From: Acidobacteriota bacterium | GTDB lineage: Bacteria; Acidobacteriota; Terriglobia; Terriglobales; Acidobacteriaceae | Direction: 5' to 3' | Length of the DNA stretch: 64,000 nucleotides | Assembly (NCBI GenBank): GCA_021800255.1 | Contig: JAJYZC010000004.1 | Coordinates: forward strand, 44,479 to 108,478 | Part shown: piece after piece, positions 24,435 through 33,884 of the stretch | Layout of the letters: every line of letters starts with the position of its first letter | Position numbering within the stretch: the first letter of the stretch is position 1 | Made by a program: the position numbers and the translations under genes | The notes under the pieces: generated by a model | Database searches by the model: none | Seen by the model: the letters and a program-made list of their open reading frames with translations, nothing else | Told to the model about the DNA's origin: nothing

Positions 24435-24767
24435 TTAACAGCACAGTTTGACGATGACATCCGGTTGGATTGCTTTGCTTCGCGTGCAGCACTCGGCGTA
24501 AAGGAAAGTCAGCAATTCCTGTAGCGATTCGGCATTCGCCATATACCATAGGTACGTTCCCTCGCGCCGCACCCTAACCAGGTCTTCGTTCTTCAGCTTG
24601 TCAAGATGATGCGAGAGCGTCGACGCCGGAATTGCGAGTTCGGACTGGAGATCCCCAGCCACTAACCCATCCGGGTGCGCGGACAATAGCAGCCGCAGAA
24701 TTCTCAGCCGCGGCTCGGTTCCGATGGCTGAAAACATGGCGGCGTACCGGGCTACCTGTTTCGTCAT
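24435..24767 (-). CDS. ArsR/SmtB-family repressor (paralogue 3), divergent from arsM
   Basis: 110 residues from MTKQVARYAAMFSAIGTEPRLRILRLLLSAHPDGLVAGDLQSELAIPASTLSHHLDKLKNEDLVRVRREGTYLWYMANAESL; a different ArsR branch from the pair at 22838/23406. Cys pair near the C-terminus (YAECCTRSK and VKLCC) may bind As(III). AGGG lies just before the start. Divergent from arsM with a 132-bp gap holding a dyad (24865), typical of ars operator placement. Confidence 0.85.
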   Translation of the reverse strand: MTKQVARYAAMFSAIGTEPRLRILRLLLSAHPDGLVAGDLQSELAIPASTLSHHLDKLKNEDLVRVRREGTYLWYMANAESLQELLTFLYAECCTRSKAIQPDVIVKLCC

Positions 24768-24864
24768 TTTCCCTGTTTTTATCACTGCTTCGATGATACT
24801 AGAATTACCGAGAAAAGAAAAGAGCGGCTCTACGCTGTTGACATGATTCCATAGTTCTATTATT

Positions 24865-24878
24865 ATCGAAATATCGAT
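24865..24878. promoter_or_regulatory. ArsR-type operator dyad between arsR-3 and arsM
   Basis: ATCGA-AATA-TCGAT (perfect 5-bp arms, 4-bp spacer) lies 22-35 bp before the arsM GTG, in the divergent gap. ATAT-rich imperfect dyads of this kind are typical ArsR sites. Confidence 0.45.
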
Positions 24879-24899
24879 TGCATCGAGGGGCATTCCAAG

Positions 24900-25784
24900 G
24901 TGAACGAACAAAATGTAAAAGAGATTGTCAGGGAGAAATACGGCCAGGCTGCGTTACTGGCCCGCGCGGGCGGCTCATCGTGCTGTTCTGCGTCATGCGC
25001 TTGTGGCGGGAAAGACCCAATCACAGCGAACCTCTACGAAACCGCAGAGCTGGCCGCGATCCCGGAAGAGGCAGTCCGCGCCTCGCTCGGATGCGGCAAC
25101 CCCACCGCACTGGCGGAGCTGCGCCCCGGTGAGATTGTGCTTGACCTCGGGTCCGGCGGCGGTATCGATGTCATGTTGTCGGCGCGGCGCGTCGGGCCAA
25201 CTGGTAAAGCCTTTGGTCTCGATATGACGGACGAAATGCTTGCCTTGGCGCGGGAGAACCAGCGCAAGGCGGGCGTGGAGAATGTCGAGTTTCTGAAAGG
25301 TGAAATCGAGAACATCCCGCTTCCGGACAATTCCGTGGATGTAATCATCTCGAACTGCGTCATCAATCTGTCTGCGGACAAAGACCGCGTCTTCCGCGAA
25401 ACGTTTCGCGTTTTGAAACCGGGGGGCCGGCTCGCCGTTTCCGATGTGGTTGCGCGCGGCAACGTGCCGGCTGAGATCCGCAAAGCTATGGAACTCTGGG
25501 CCGGCTGCATAGCCGGCGCGCTTGAGGAAGCGGACTACCAGTATAAGCTGGCTGCCGCAGGATTTCAGCAGATCGGACTCGAACCCACGCGCGTGTACCG
25601 GACCCAGGACGCCCGCGATTTGCTTGCGAACGCCGGGCTGAGCAATGTGGATGCGCTGGCGGAGCGGGTGGACGGCAAATTCTTCAGCGCCTTTGTGCGT
25701 GCCCGGAAGCCAGATGCACCTGCCGGGCCGGCCTTGCTGCGGCAACTGGCCTTGGCCGGGCACGAACGGAATGGTGATTGCTGA
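24900..25784 (+). CDS. arsM: Arsenite S-adenosylmethionine methyltransferase
   Basis: 294 residues. Methylates As(III) to volatile or less toxic forms. Class I SAM-binding motif I: VLDLGSGGGIDVMLSA; also EVGLDMTDEML; the three As-binding Cys of ArsM appear in GGSSCCSASCACGG (N-terminal), VIISNCVINL and WAGCIAGAL. Starts with GTG, GAGGGG 7-8 nt upstream. Divergent from ArsR-3 and 2 nt before the ACR3 gene. Confidence 0.95.
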   Translation: MNEQNVKEIVREKYGQAALLARAGGSSCCSASCACGGKDPITANLYETAELAAIPEEAVRASLGCGNPTALAELRPGEIVLDLGSGGGIDVMLSARRVGPTGKAFGLDMTDEMLALARENQRKAGVENVEFLKGEIENIPLPDNSVDVIISNCVINLSADKDRVFRETFRVLKPGGRLAVSDVVARGNVPAEIRKAMELWAGCIAGALEEADYQYKLAAAGFQQIGLEPTRVYRTQDARDLLANAGLSNVDALAERVDGKFFSAFVRARKPDAPAGPALLRQLALAGHERNGDC

Positions 25785-25786
25785 TT

Positions 25787-26908
25787 ATGGAGAAAACTGC
25801 CAAGTTGAAAGTTGAACAATCTGCCCGTCAGCAGGCTTCCTCCGCAGGGAAGAAAAAGCTGGGGTACTTCGAACGGTACCTGAGTCTCTGGGTTGCCATC
25901 TGCATGATTGCTGGTGTGCTGCTCGGCAAGCTGCTGCCGGGCTTCATCGATGGCTTGCGGAGCCTGGAGTTTGGCGCCAACAGCCAGATCAATGTGCCGA
26001 TCGCAATTCTGATCTGGCTGATGATCATCCCCATGATGATGAAGGTCGATTTCGCGGCCATTCGCGGCATCGGCAAGCGCCCCCGCGGGCTGTTCGTCAC
26101 GCTCTTCGTGAACTGGCTCGTCAAGCCATTCTCGATGGCCTTGTTCGCATGGGTCTTCTTCCGGTTTGTGTTTTCGGCGTGGATTCCGGCAGCGGATGCC
26201 AACCAGTACATCGCTGGGACGATTATTCTGGCGGCGGCGCCGTGCACCGCTATGGTCTTCGTCTGGAGCTACCTGAGCGATGGAGATCCCGCCTACACGC
26301 TGGTGCAAGTGTCGGTGAACGACCTGCTTATGCTGTTCCTGTTCGCGCCCATCGTGCGATTCCTGGTGAGCGGAGCCGCGAACCTTCACGTACCGTTCCG
26401 CGTTCTGCTCGATTCGGTGGTCATCTTCATTGTGGTTCCACTTGTCTCCGGCGTGCTGTTCAGGCGCTGGTTGATTCGCCGGCGCGGAAAACTCTGGTTT
26501 GAGGAGCAACTGCTGCCGCGTTTTGCGCCAGTCAGCATGACCGCGCTGCTGGTCACGCTGCTGCTGATCTTCGGGTTTCAGGCGGACAACATTACCGGCA
26601 AGTTCCTGCACGTTGTGCTGATCGCCGTCCCCATCATCATCCAGGTCTACTTCAACTCATCGCTCACCTACGGCTTGATGCGATTGTTCAAGATCGAGTA
26701 CGCGATTGCGGCTCCAGGAGCATTGATTGGAGCCAGCAACTTCTTCGAACTCGCGGTTGCGACCGCGATCGCGTTGTTCGGCCCAGGCTCAGGCGCCGCT
26801 CTAGCCACGGTCGTCGGCGTTCTCATCGAGGTCCCGGTGATGCTTTCGGTGTGTTCCGTCTGCAACCGGACGCGGCACTGGTTCCCGGCGCCTGTCGATC
26901 TTCCCTAA
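25787..26908 (+). CDS. acr3: ACR3-family arsenite efflux permease
   Basis: 373 residues with about 10 membrane helices. Exports As(III). Family motifs: GVLLGKLLPG in TM1, INVPIAILIWLMIIPMMMKVDF, NWLVKPFSMA, AAPCTAMVFVWSYLSDGDPAYTLVQVSVNDLLMLFLFAPIV, the conserved Cys in AAPCTAMVF being the functional one. Starts 2 nt after the arsM stop, so it is translated with it. Confidence 0.93.
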   Translation: MEKTAKLKVEQSARQQASSAGKKKLGYFERYLSLWVAICMIAGVLLGKLLPGFIDGLRSLEFGANSQINVPIAILIWLMIIPMMMKVDFAAIRGIGKRPRGLFVTLFVNWLVKPFSMALFAWVFFRFVFSAWIPAADANQYIAGTIILAAAPCTAMVFVWSYLSDGDPAYTLVQVSVNDLLMLFLFAPIVRFLVSGAANLHVPFRVLLDSVVIFIVVPLVSGVLFRRWLIRRRGKLWFEEQLLPRFAPVSMTALLVTLLLIFGFQADNITGKFLHVVLIAVPIIIQVYFNSSLTYGLMRLFKIEYAIAAPGALIGASNFFELAVATAIALFGPGSGAALATVVGVLIEVPVMLSVCSVCNRTRHWFPAPVDLP

Positions 26909-27089
26909 AAGAGTGCGCAGAGTCTTGCGTAATGCCGGTTGGTGCTGATCGCTTCATCGCGAAGGGCGATATTCGGTGCTTTTCATGCGCTTTCGATTAC
27001 CTTCGCGCTTGCAGCGGGTGATTCGAGGCGGCGCGGGTTCATGCCTTCTGGGAACGGGTTTTTGTCATGCGCCGCGATGCGAGGATGGC

Positions 27090-27980
27090 TCAGGGCAAGC
27101 CTGCGTGGGGTACGGCAACCCTCGTCATAAGGACGGAGGAGCGGTGGTGCGCAGCAGCTTCGGTTTCGTCAAAAGTCGGTGCGGCGCAGGCAAACAGGGT
27201 CCGGCCGTCGTCGCCGCCCAGCATACAGGCGAATGCGCAAAGGCCATTGGTCTTGATCTCGGCGAGAATCTTACCCCCCTCGGCGACGCGGATTACGCGC
27301 CGCTTGAGGACGTCAGCGACCCAGACGGCTCCCTCGGCATCGAGGCAAATGCCGTCGGGCACGACCGCAGCTTCCTTCATAATGCGCCCCACATCCGCCG
27401 TCGCTGGAGGATCGCCGAAGGCTGCCCAGGTGCGGCGGCCGGTGAGTAAGCCGTTGCAGACGGTAAAGGCGCTCAGGCGGCTGGCCATCGTCTCCGCAAG
27501 GATGAGAGTGCGTCCATCGGGAGTGAGCACAGTGCCGTTGGGGAAAGCAAGATCGTGAGCGGCAACGGCTGCTGTGCCGTCGGCCGCAACGCGGATGAGC
27601 ACGGTGGCACAGGCAGGCGCGCCGCCGAAGAGGTCAAAGCCAAAATTGCCCACCCAGGCGCGGTCTTCGCGATCCACGAGCATATCGTTAAGCTCACCCG
27701 GCGCGAGCGCGCTCAGGCCGGCGTGTTCGACGATAGCACCATCGTGCTCGCGGCGAAGAACCTTGCGATCGCGCATGGAAGTAATGAGGAGACGGCCGTC
27801 GGAAAGGAAACCGAGCCCGGCGGGCAAACCGGCAATGCAAGCGTAAGTCTCCGCCGCGCCGTCGACCGATACCGCGAGCACACGGCGTGTGTAGCGGTCG
27901 GAGACGTAGAGACGTCCGTCCCGCCAGCGTGGGCACTCCGTGAACGAAAGGCCGTCCAGAAGAGTTGTGAAAGCTGACAT
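27090..27980 (-). CDS. SMP-30/gluconolactonase-family protein
   Basis: 296 residues, six-bladed propeller. Visible motifs: LSFTECPRWRDGRLYVSD (metal site Glu), GELNDMLVDREDRAWVGNFGFD, LAFPNGTVLTPDGRTLILAE, VPDGICLDAEGAVWVADVLKRRVIRV (metal Asp). Family members are lactonases or sugar-acid hydrolases; substrate unknown. On the minus strand after the convergent ACR3 gene, no clear partner gene. Confidence 0.85.
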   Translation of the reverse strand: MSAFTTLLDGLSFTECPRWRDGRLYVSDRYTRRVLAVSVDGAAETYACIAGLPAGLGFLSDGRLLITSMRDRKVLRREHDGAIVEHAGLSALAPGELNDMLVDREDRAWVGNFGFDLFGGAPACATVLIRVAADGTAAVAAHDLAFPNGTVLTPDGRTLILAETMASRLSAFTVCNGLLTGRRTWAAFGDPPATADVGRIMKEAAVVPDGICLDAEGAVWVADVLKRRVIRVAEGGKILAEIKTNGLCAFACMLGGDDGRTLFACAAPTFDETEAAAHHRSSVLMTRVAVPHAGLP

Positions 27981-28144
27981 ACTGACCGGTCTGCGTCTCC
28001 TTCTAGCCCTTTACGCCGGGTTACGGCGTTTCCGGTTCCCATTGCAGCAAGGCGGCCGAGTGCAACGCATCTCTTTCCGGGCAAGGAGCCGGTGTGCGGT
28101 TTCAACACGGTCAAGTCCTGAACCGAAAACGCCGCGGGTAAGGC

Positions 28145-28625
28145 TCAAAATGGAAGCATCAGGCTGAGATCTTGCGCAAACCACACTTGGCATCCTGTTC
28201 GCCTTTTCACCTCTTCTTTGCTTACGCCTTCGACGATCTCTTTCATCACCAGCCGTCCCCCGTCAACCTGGAACCAGCCCAGTTCTGTAACGATGTCCTG
28301 AACGGCCTCTTTCCCGGTAAGGGGCAATGAGCACTCCTCGACAATCTTGAATGATCCGTCTTTGGTGTTATGCTCCATGGCGACGATGACCCGGGCGGCG
28401 CTGGCCACAAGATCCATCGCGCCACCCATACCCTTCACCATCTTTCCGGGAATCGTCCAATTCGCAAGGTCGCCCCGGCAGGAGACCTGCATTGCTCCCA
28501 GTACGCTCATGTTCATATGCCCGCCGCGGATCATAGCAAACGCCTGATCGCTTCCAAAGAAACTGGAACCGGGAAGGGCTGTTACTGGTTGCTTCCCTGC
28601 ATTGATCAGGTCAGGGTTTTCCTCA
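28145..28625 (-). pseudogene. C-terminal fragment of 3-oxoacid CoA-transferase subunit B (scoB-like)
   Basis: About 160 codons. From [75 protein letters not shown] to ...[19 protein letters not shown] is clear ScoB/AtoA-type CoA-transferase beta subunit sequence, but the first half of the protein (with the catalytic Glu region, SENG motif) is missing. The frame runs on into unrelated sequence. Its 5' end is joined to a truncated beta-lactamase gene in the opposite orientation near 28620. No scoA is present. Confidence 0.75.
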
Positions 28626-29535
28626 TCTGAAGGTCTACGAAGGCTTAGATCCCATGGGCAGGATGATTCTGGCGACTCCCAACCATCCTCCAACCATGGG
28701 CGAGTTGATGACTCACACGGCAGGTTTTACTTACGGCCTCTTCGGAAAAACACCAGTGGATCAGATGATGGTCGAGAAGCGGGTGTTCGCCTCTAAAAAC
28801 CTGCAGGAGTTTATCGACAAAATGGCTACGATTCCCCTTCTCTACCAGCCGGGAACAAAATGGGTTTACAGCGTGTCGAGTGATATTCAGGGCTATATTG
28901 TGGAGAAGCTTTCGGGCCAGTCACTGCCGGATTTCGTGCACGATCACATTTTCTCGCCCCTCGGAATGACGGATTCAGGGTTTTATGTGCCGGAGGATAA
29001 GCGCAACCGCTTCGCCAGCTTGTATGTCACTGGCCTTCACAGTCAACTGCTTGAAGACCCGACGGGCGGTGGACTCTCCGGCGCTTTTGAGAGCCAGCCC
29101 ACCATGCCCATGGGCGGCGGCGGCGTAGTTTCCACCGCGGCGGACTATTACCGGTTTGCGCAGATGCTGCTCAATAAAGGAGAATTGGGGGGAACGAGGA
29201 TACTGTCGCCTTCAACGGTCCACCTGATGATGTCGAACCACATCTCCCTGAACCTGTTGAACGACGGATTCGGCATCGGCAACTTCATAATGCAACCCGG
29301 CGACGGATGGGGATACGATGGCGCAGTAGCCTTCAATCCGGCTGAGGCCGGCTTTTCGGAGGGCAGAGACACATATTCCTGGGCCGGCGTGGCGGGAACG
29401 TGGTTTTGGGTTGATCCTGCCAATGATATCGTCTTTGTTGGGATGACGCAGCGCATGATGGGTCCGCAAAGCCCGGACCTCGAGTTTGAGAGCCGCGCTC
29501 TTGTCTACCAAGCCCTTGTCGATCCGGGCAAATGA
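28615..29535 (+). pseudogene. C-terminal part of a serine beta-lactamase/esterase (class C-like)
   Basis: An open frame from the ATG at 28654 (293 codons) is long, but homology starts before the ATG ([38 protein letters not shown]), and the N-terminal part with the nucleophilic Ser-x-x-Lys is missing. What remains: the YSV/YxN-like motif in WVYSVSSDIQGYIVEKLSGQSL, a PMGGGGVVSTAADYYRFAQMLLNKG region, and the C-terminal lid with AGVAGTWFWVDPANDIVFVGMTQRM. No likely catalysis. Joined head to head with the scoB fragment. Confidence 0.7.
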
Positions 29536-29706
29536 GCAGCGCGTGTCCATGGCAGCGGCTTTCCATCGCTGCCGCTGTTGTGAGTTTTTATTGCTTCGAA
29601 AAAGAGTTAGCTGCCCGCTCCTTCGCGTTGCGATGGGGAGTAGCCCTCCTCTCGTGAATCCGCATGGGAACGGATCCTGGGCAGCGATCAGGAGAGGAAA
29701 CCGGCC

Positions 29707-30438
29707 ATGCACGGACCTGTATTCGGCGAATTCCTGGGGACAGCGGTGCTTGTTCTTTTCGGCGATGGCGTGGTTGCCAATGTGCTACTCAATAAGTCCA
29801 AGGGCGAGCACGGCGGCTGGATGGTGATCGCCGCCGGATGGAGCATGGCAGTGCTGTGTGGCATCCTTGTCAGTCTCGGAGTGGGTGGAGTTGCGCAACT
29901 GAACCCCGCTATCACCATCACGCTGGCGATCATCTCCGGATCTTACGTCACAATTCTTCCCTATTGCGCTGCCCAGTTGGCGGGAGCTTTTGCCGGCGCA
30001 GTTCTGGTTTGGCTCGTTTATCTGCCTCATTGGCCGCAAACCCCTGACCCGGAAATAAAGCTGGTGATTTTCTGTACGCGCCCGGCTATCCGAAATTTGC
30101 CATGCAATGCGCTCACCGAGTTTCTGGCGACGGCAATTGGGTTGGTGCTGGTCGGCATGGCGATCGGCTCAAAAGGTCTGGCCGCGAGCGGGACGCCGCC
30201 GGGATTCGCGCCTTTTCTTTGGGGTGCGGTGGTTTTAGCCATCGGTCTCTCGCTGGGCGGTCCCACAGGTTATGCGATCAATCCCGCTCGTGACCTGGGA
30301 CCGCGGCTTGCGCACCAGCTCCTGCCGATAGCGTGCAAGCGAGACTCCGATTGGGGCTACGCATGGGTCCCGGTGCTCGCGCCGGCTCTCGGTGGAGTTG
30401 CGGGCGCTTTACTGTGCAAAGCATTCGGGGTTCTTTAG
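29707..30438 (+). CDS. glpF: Aquaglyceroporin / MIP-family channel
   Basis: 243 residues, six membrane helices plus two half-helices. Both signature boxes present: LNPAITITLAI (first NPA) and YAINPARDLGPRLAHQLLP (second NPA, followed by RD as in glycerol facilitators). Such channels pass glycerol, and in ars islands they often pass As(III) as AqpS. The nearby ACR3/ArsM cluster makes that plausible but it is separated by broken genes. Confidence 0.92.
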   Translation: MHGPVFGEFLGTAVLVLFGDGVVANVLLNKSKGEHGGWMVIAAGWSMAVLCGILVSLGVGGVAQLNPAITITLAIISGSYVTILPYCAAQLAGAFAGAVLVWLVYLPHWPQTPDPEIKLVIFCTRPAIRNLPCNALTEFLATAIGLVLVGMAIGSKGLAASGTPPGFAPFLWGAVVLAIGLSLGGPTGYAINPARDLGPRLAHQLLPIACKRDSDWGYAWVPVLAPALGGVAGALLCKAFGVL

Positions 30439-30877
30439 CGGTTCCTCGAGGGTTTCATAAATGCCGGTTGTGGGAGGCCAAGCTCCTGCGCCCCCGGCCA
30501 GGCGCCGGGTCCCACACGGGGCAGAACCATCCGCACCGGGTTGATGAAACACGCTGCCGCCACTTTTTTGCGAACCATGGTTGGCGCTTTGTCCGGGAGT
30601 GATCGGCGCTAGCGCATTTTCAGAAATACTGTAGACCGAAAGGACATACGGAGTTCGTCTGCCGCGGGCGGGGAACGAACCGGGCCCCGGGCGCGCATCT
30701 GAACGAGGATTTTCGTTTTTTGTCGAAATACATCAGCGGCAATCTTGCAGCCTCATTCAACTGGTGCGTAGGGCGCATCTGCCGCGTTACTGCCGCGACA
30801 GCCAGATCAAGGTCCGCATCCTGTATATTGATTACCGTATGGGTCGGCGGGATTGACGGCTCACGCCAGGTGACACG
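30439..30877. repeat. 439-bp gap holding repeat material, no gene
   Basis: A GTGTGGGA... TCCCACACGGG-type dyad occupies about 30468-30520. GCATTTTCAGAAATACTGTAGACC at about 30613-30636 is the GAAAAT/CTGTAGACC motif of the CTCAA-palindrome family. No coding sequence visible. Confidence 0.45.
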
Positions 30878-32200
30878 ATGGAAACAACTGTCGATAAGTA
30901 CGATATTCTCAAAGGCGAGATCGCCGCCGGTCCGGAGTTGCAAAAAGGCGAACTCGTTAGCGGGCCGGAGTTCCAACCCCGGACGATCGCGGAAGTTGGT
31001 GTGCGCGAGTCGATCCTTGAGGACATCGCACTAAAAACGCTCTATCTTTACGGACCTTTTTCGGTTGCCGGTCTTTCGCAGCAGAGCCGGCTCAGCTACG
31101 ATGTAGCGGAACAACTGTTCACCCGTCTGCGCGCTAAGCTGCTGTGTGAAGTCACCGGCATGGCGGGCACCATTCCTGAGATCGCTATTACGTCTCAAGG
31201 CAGATCGCTGGCCTTGGAGCTATTGTCTCAAAACCAGTATTCCGGCGCCGTGCCGGTTTCGCTGGCAAGTTATGTGTCTCAGGTCCGAAAGCAAAGCATG
31301 AGGACAGTGCAGGTCACCCCTACTGATGTGGAGCGCGCCTTCGCGCATCTCGTCTTCGATGATGAGGTGTTGTCGGAGCTAGGAACGGCGCTCAACTCCG
31401 GGAGCGCCGTCTTTCTATATGGACCGCCGGGCGCTGGCAAGACGTCCGCGGCAGAAGCAATGGCCCGTGTATTTGCAGAAAACGAAGTTTACGTGCCGTT
31501 TGCGGTCGAGATAGGCGGTCAGATCATCACGGTTTACGATCCGGCGATTCATGGCGCGGGGAAAGAGGCGGACGCAAAGGCCGGAGACCGGCGTTGGGTT
31601 CGATGCCAGCGGCCCACAGTGACGGTGGGAGGAGAGTTGACGATTGATATGTTGGACCTGCAATTCAATCCAACTTCGAAGTATTACGATGGTCCTCCGC
31701 AGATGAAAGCCAACAATGGAGTGCTGGTGATCGACGACTTCGGGCGTCAGAGGATTCCCCCCGAAGATTTGTTGAACCGGTGGGTGGTGCCGCTTGATCG
31801 TGGAATCGAGTTCCTTACCCTCGTGGGCGGAAGAAAGATCGAAATTCCTTTTGACATGCTGGTGGTCTTCGCATCGAACAGAGATCCAAGAACGGTGTTG
31901 GACTCCGCTTTCCTGCGCCGGATTCGGACCAAGATCAGGCTCGGCGCGATCACCGAAAGCCAGTTCTGCGAGGTCTTCCGCCGCGTGGCCGGGGATCACC
32001 ATTTGAGCGTGGAACAGGAAGTCCTGAATGAGCTGATACATATCATCCGCAGCGGCTTTAAGCAAGAACTGCGTGCTTGCCAGCCGAGGGATCTGGTGAA
32101 CCAGGTTTGTTGGCAGGCTACCTATGAAAACAGGGCGCCTCGTCTCGACCAAACGTCTCTCATGCAGGCAGTAAAGGCGTACTTCTTGCCGCCCGACTAG
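30878..32200 (+). CDS. AAA+ ATPase with N-terminal winged-helix region
   Basis: 440 residues. Residues 60-160 carry a winged-helix-like region (LYLYGPFSVAGLSQQSRLSYDVAEQLFTRLRAKLLCEV, then a second wing-like part). AAA+ core from about 150: Walker A GPPGAGKTSAAEAMARVF, a loop with YDPAIH, Walker B GVLVIDDFGRQ, sensor 1 VFASNRDP, arginine finger in DSAFLRRIRTKIRLG. A C-terminal domain of about 90 residues follows. MoxR-like in outline, but no adjacent VWA gene. Ribosome binding site AGGTGA at 4 nt. Confidence 0.8.
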   Translation: METTVDKYDILKGEIAAGPELQKGELVSGPEFQPRTIAEVGVRESILEDIALKTLYLYGPFSVAGLSQQSRLSYDVAEQLFTRLRAKLLCEVTGMAGTIPEIAITSQGRSLALELLSQNQYSGAVPVSLASYVSQVRKQSMRTVQVTPTDVERAFAHLVFDDEVLSELGTALNSGSAVFLYGPPGAGKTSAAEAMARVFAENEVYVPFAVEIGGQIITVYDPAIHGAGKEADAKAGDRRWVRCQRPTVTVGGELTIDMLDLQFNPTSKYYDGPPQMKANNGVLVIDDFGRQRIPPEDLLNRWVVPLDRGIEFLTLVGGRKIEIPFDMLVVFASNRDPRTVLDSAFLRRIRTKIRLGAITESQFCEVFRRVAGDHHLSVEQEVLNELIHIIRSGFKQELRACQPRDLVNQVCWQATYENRAPRLDQTSLMQAVKAYFLPPD

Positions 32201-32218
32201 GGTCTGTCAACACGAACC

Positions 32219-32434
32219 TCAGCGTGCCGCGGACCAAGCCTGCCAGAAGACCACCGCTAGCATGAAGAGCACGTAAATCCGCAGCGCCCACAGAACCGTC
32301 AGCTCCGCGCCAGCCAGTTTGCGCCGCGGCACTAACACGTTCTTGGCCGCTGCCAGTTGATCCGGTTCCAGCGCCGATAGCACGAGTCCCGTATCGGCGT
32401 TGCTGATCTGCTCCGGCATCTTCGTCATCGCCAT
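32219..32434 (-). CDS. Small single-helix membrane protein linked to NRAMP gene
   Basis: 71 residues. Helical N-terminus (MPEQISNADTGLVLSALEPDQLAAAKNVLVP), then one membrane helix ELTVLWALRIYVLFMLAVVFWQAW near the C-terminus. Starts 3 nt after the NRAMP stop, so translationally coupled with it. Unknown; may be a transporter accessory subunit. Confidence 0.6.
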   Translation of the reverse strand: MAMTKMPEQISNADTGLVLSALEPDQLAAAKNVLVPRRKLAGAELTVLWALRIYVLFMLAVVFWQAWSAAR

Positions 32435-32437
32435 CTC

Positions 32438-33832
32438 CTAACTCCCGCCCAGCCGCGCCAGTGCTTGCGGCGCTACTACGCTGATGCCGTAGAGCACGCC
32501 CGCCGCGGTCAACAGCACCACCACCAGCGCGGCCAGCGCGTTCGCCCAGCGTGGGCTGCGCACGCCGCCCATGATCTCTTTGTCGTTCACCAGCATATAC
32601 AGGAAAACCAGAGCCGGAGGCATAGCCAGCACCGCCACCACGTTGACCACCAACACCACGAACACCAGCGGCAGCCCCGGAATCAGCACAATCCCCGCCG
32701 CCGCTGCCGCGCACAATCCCAGCACCGCATAGAACGACTTGCCCTCCAGCACCGGCAAATTCAAGCTGTGCGGACGCCGCGTCACTTCACCGAAGGCGTA
32801 GGCTGAGGAGGTCGAGATGGTGATCGCCGCCACGATGCCGGCCTCCACCATGCCCAGCGCGAACAGGCTGGCGCCGAAGCGCCCGATGATCGGCTCCAGC
32901 GCCTGGGCAAACTGCGCCGCCTCGAAGCTGTCCGCGCTGATGTGCCCGAACAGCGGCGCGGCCGCCAGCATGGCTCCCAAGGCGGCCAGCGCCGCCAGCC
33001 CCGCGCCGATCAGCGTGTCGATGCGGCCAAAATGAATGTCCTTCGCCGTCATCCCCTTGTCCACCGTCGCGCTCTGCTGGAAGAACAGCATCCAGGGCGT
33101 CACCGTAGCGCCTATATCCGAGAGCACGATCAGCACTGTGTCCTTGTCCAGCCCCGGCAGCGGTTTCCACGTTCCCAGCGCATGTCCAATTGCGCTCCAG
33201 TCCGGGTGCGCCAGCAGCGCCACCGGAACGAAGACCAGGTTGAATGCCGCCGCGGCCAGCGTGACGCGCTCCCACGTCCAGTAGCGATGGCTCAGCAGGG
33301 CTGAATAGAGCACCGCCAGCGACAGCAGCACCGCCGCCCACGCCGGCACGCCGAAGAATCCCAGCCCCGCGCGAATGGCGATGAATTCGGTAATCAACGT
33401 CAAAAAGTTGCCGATGCCGAGGTCGATCATCGAAAACCAGCCCCAGAACGGCCCGAATCGCTCGAAGATCAGCTCCGCGTGGCCGCGATGCGTGGCTGCG
33501 CCCAGCCGCACCGTCATCTCCTGCACCACCAAGGCCATCACAAAAGTGAGAATGACGAAGGGAATGAAGAACCCCACGCCGAACTTCGCCCCCGTGGCCG
33601 CATAGCTCAACATGCTGGGTCCGTCGTTCTCGCCCAGCATCACCAGAATGCCCGGCCCGATCAGCAGCCACAGCAGCCACGCCCACGCCCGCAGCCCATG
33701 CCCGCTCCGCGCCTTCCACACACGCGCGCGGTCGTGAGCGCGATCCACATCCTCGTGAGTGACGACGGTTTCGCCCGCCGCTCTCTCTACGGCAACACGC
33801 GGCCTCTGCGCGGATTGTGTTCCAGCACTCAT
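32438..33832 (-). CDS. NRAMP-related divalent metal transporter (divergent)
   Basis: 464 residues with about 11 membrane helices. The N-terminal cytoplasmic tail is followed by TM1 with GPGILVMLGENDGPSM, where NRAMP proteins have the DPGN metal-binding motif; here it reads GENDGPS. TM6 has VTPWMLFFQQSATVDKG instead of the usual MPHN-type motif; close to the Nramp-related Mg transporters (NRMT) in that respect. Substrate may thus be Mg or another non-Fe/Mn ion (inference). Followed by a small membrane protein gene 3 nt away. Confidence 0.85.
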   Translation of the reverse strand: MSAGTQSAQRPRVAVERAAGETVVTHEDVDRAHDRARVWKARSGHGLRAWAWLLWLLIGPGILVMLGENDGPSMLSYAATGAKFGVGFFIPFVILTFVMALVVQEMTVRLGAATHRGHAELIFERFGPFWGWFSMIDLGIGNFLTLITEFIAIRAGLGFFGVPAWAAVLLSLAVLYSALLSHRYWTWERVTLAAAAFNLVFVPVALLAHPDWSAIGHALGTWKPLPGLDKDTVLIVLSDIGATVTPWMLFFQQSATVDKGMTAKDIHFGRIDTLIGAGLAALAALGAMLAAAPLFGHISADSFEAAQFAQALEPIIGRFGASLFALGMVEAGIVAAITISTSSAYAFGEVTRRPHSLNLPVLEGKSFYAVLGLCAAAAAGIVLIPGLPLVFVVLVVNVVAVLAMPPALVFLYMLVNDKEIMGGVRSPRWANALAALVVVLLTAAGVLYGISVVAPQALARLGGS

Positions 33833-33884
33833 CCCATTGGTTCAGTTGCTCTTTATTGCGGACTGGAGACTGGCGCCCGCCGAT

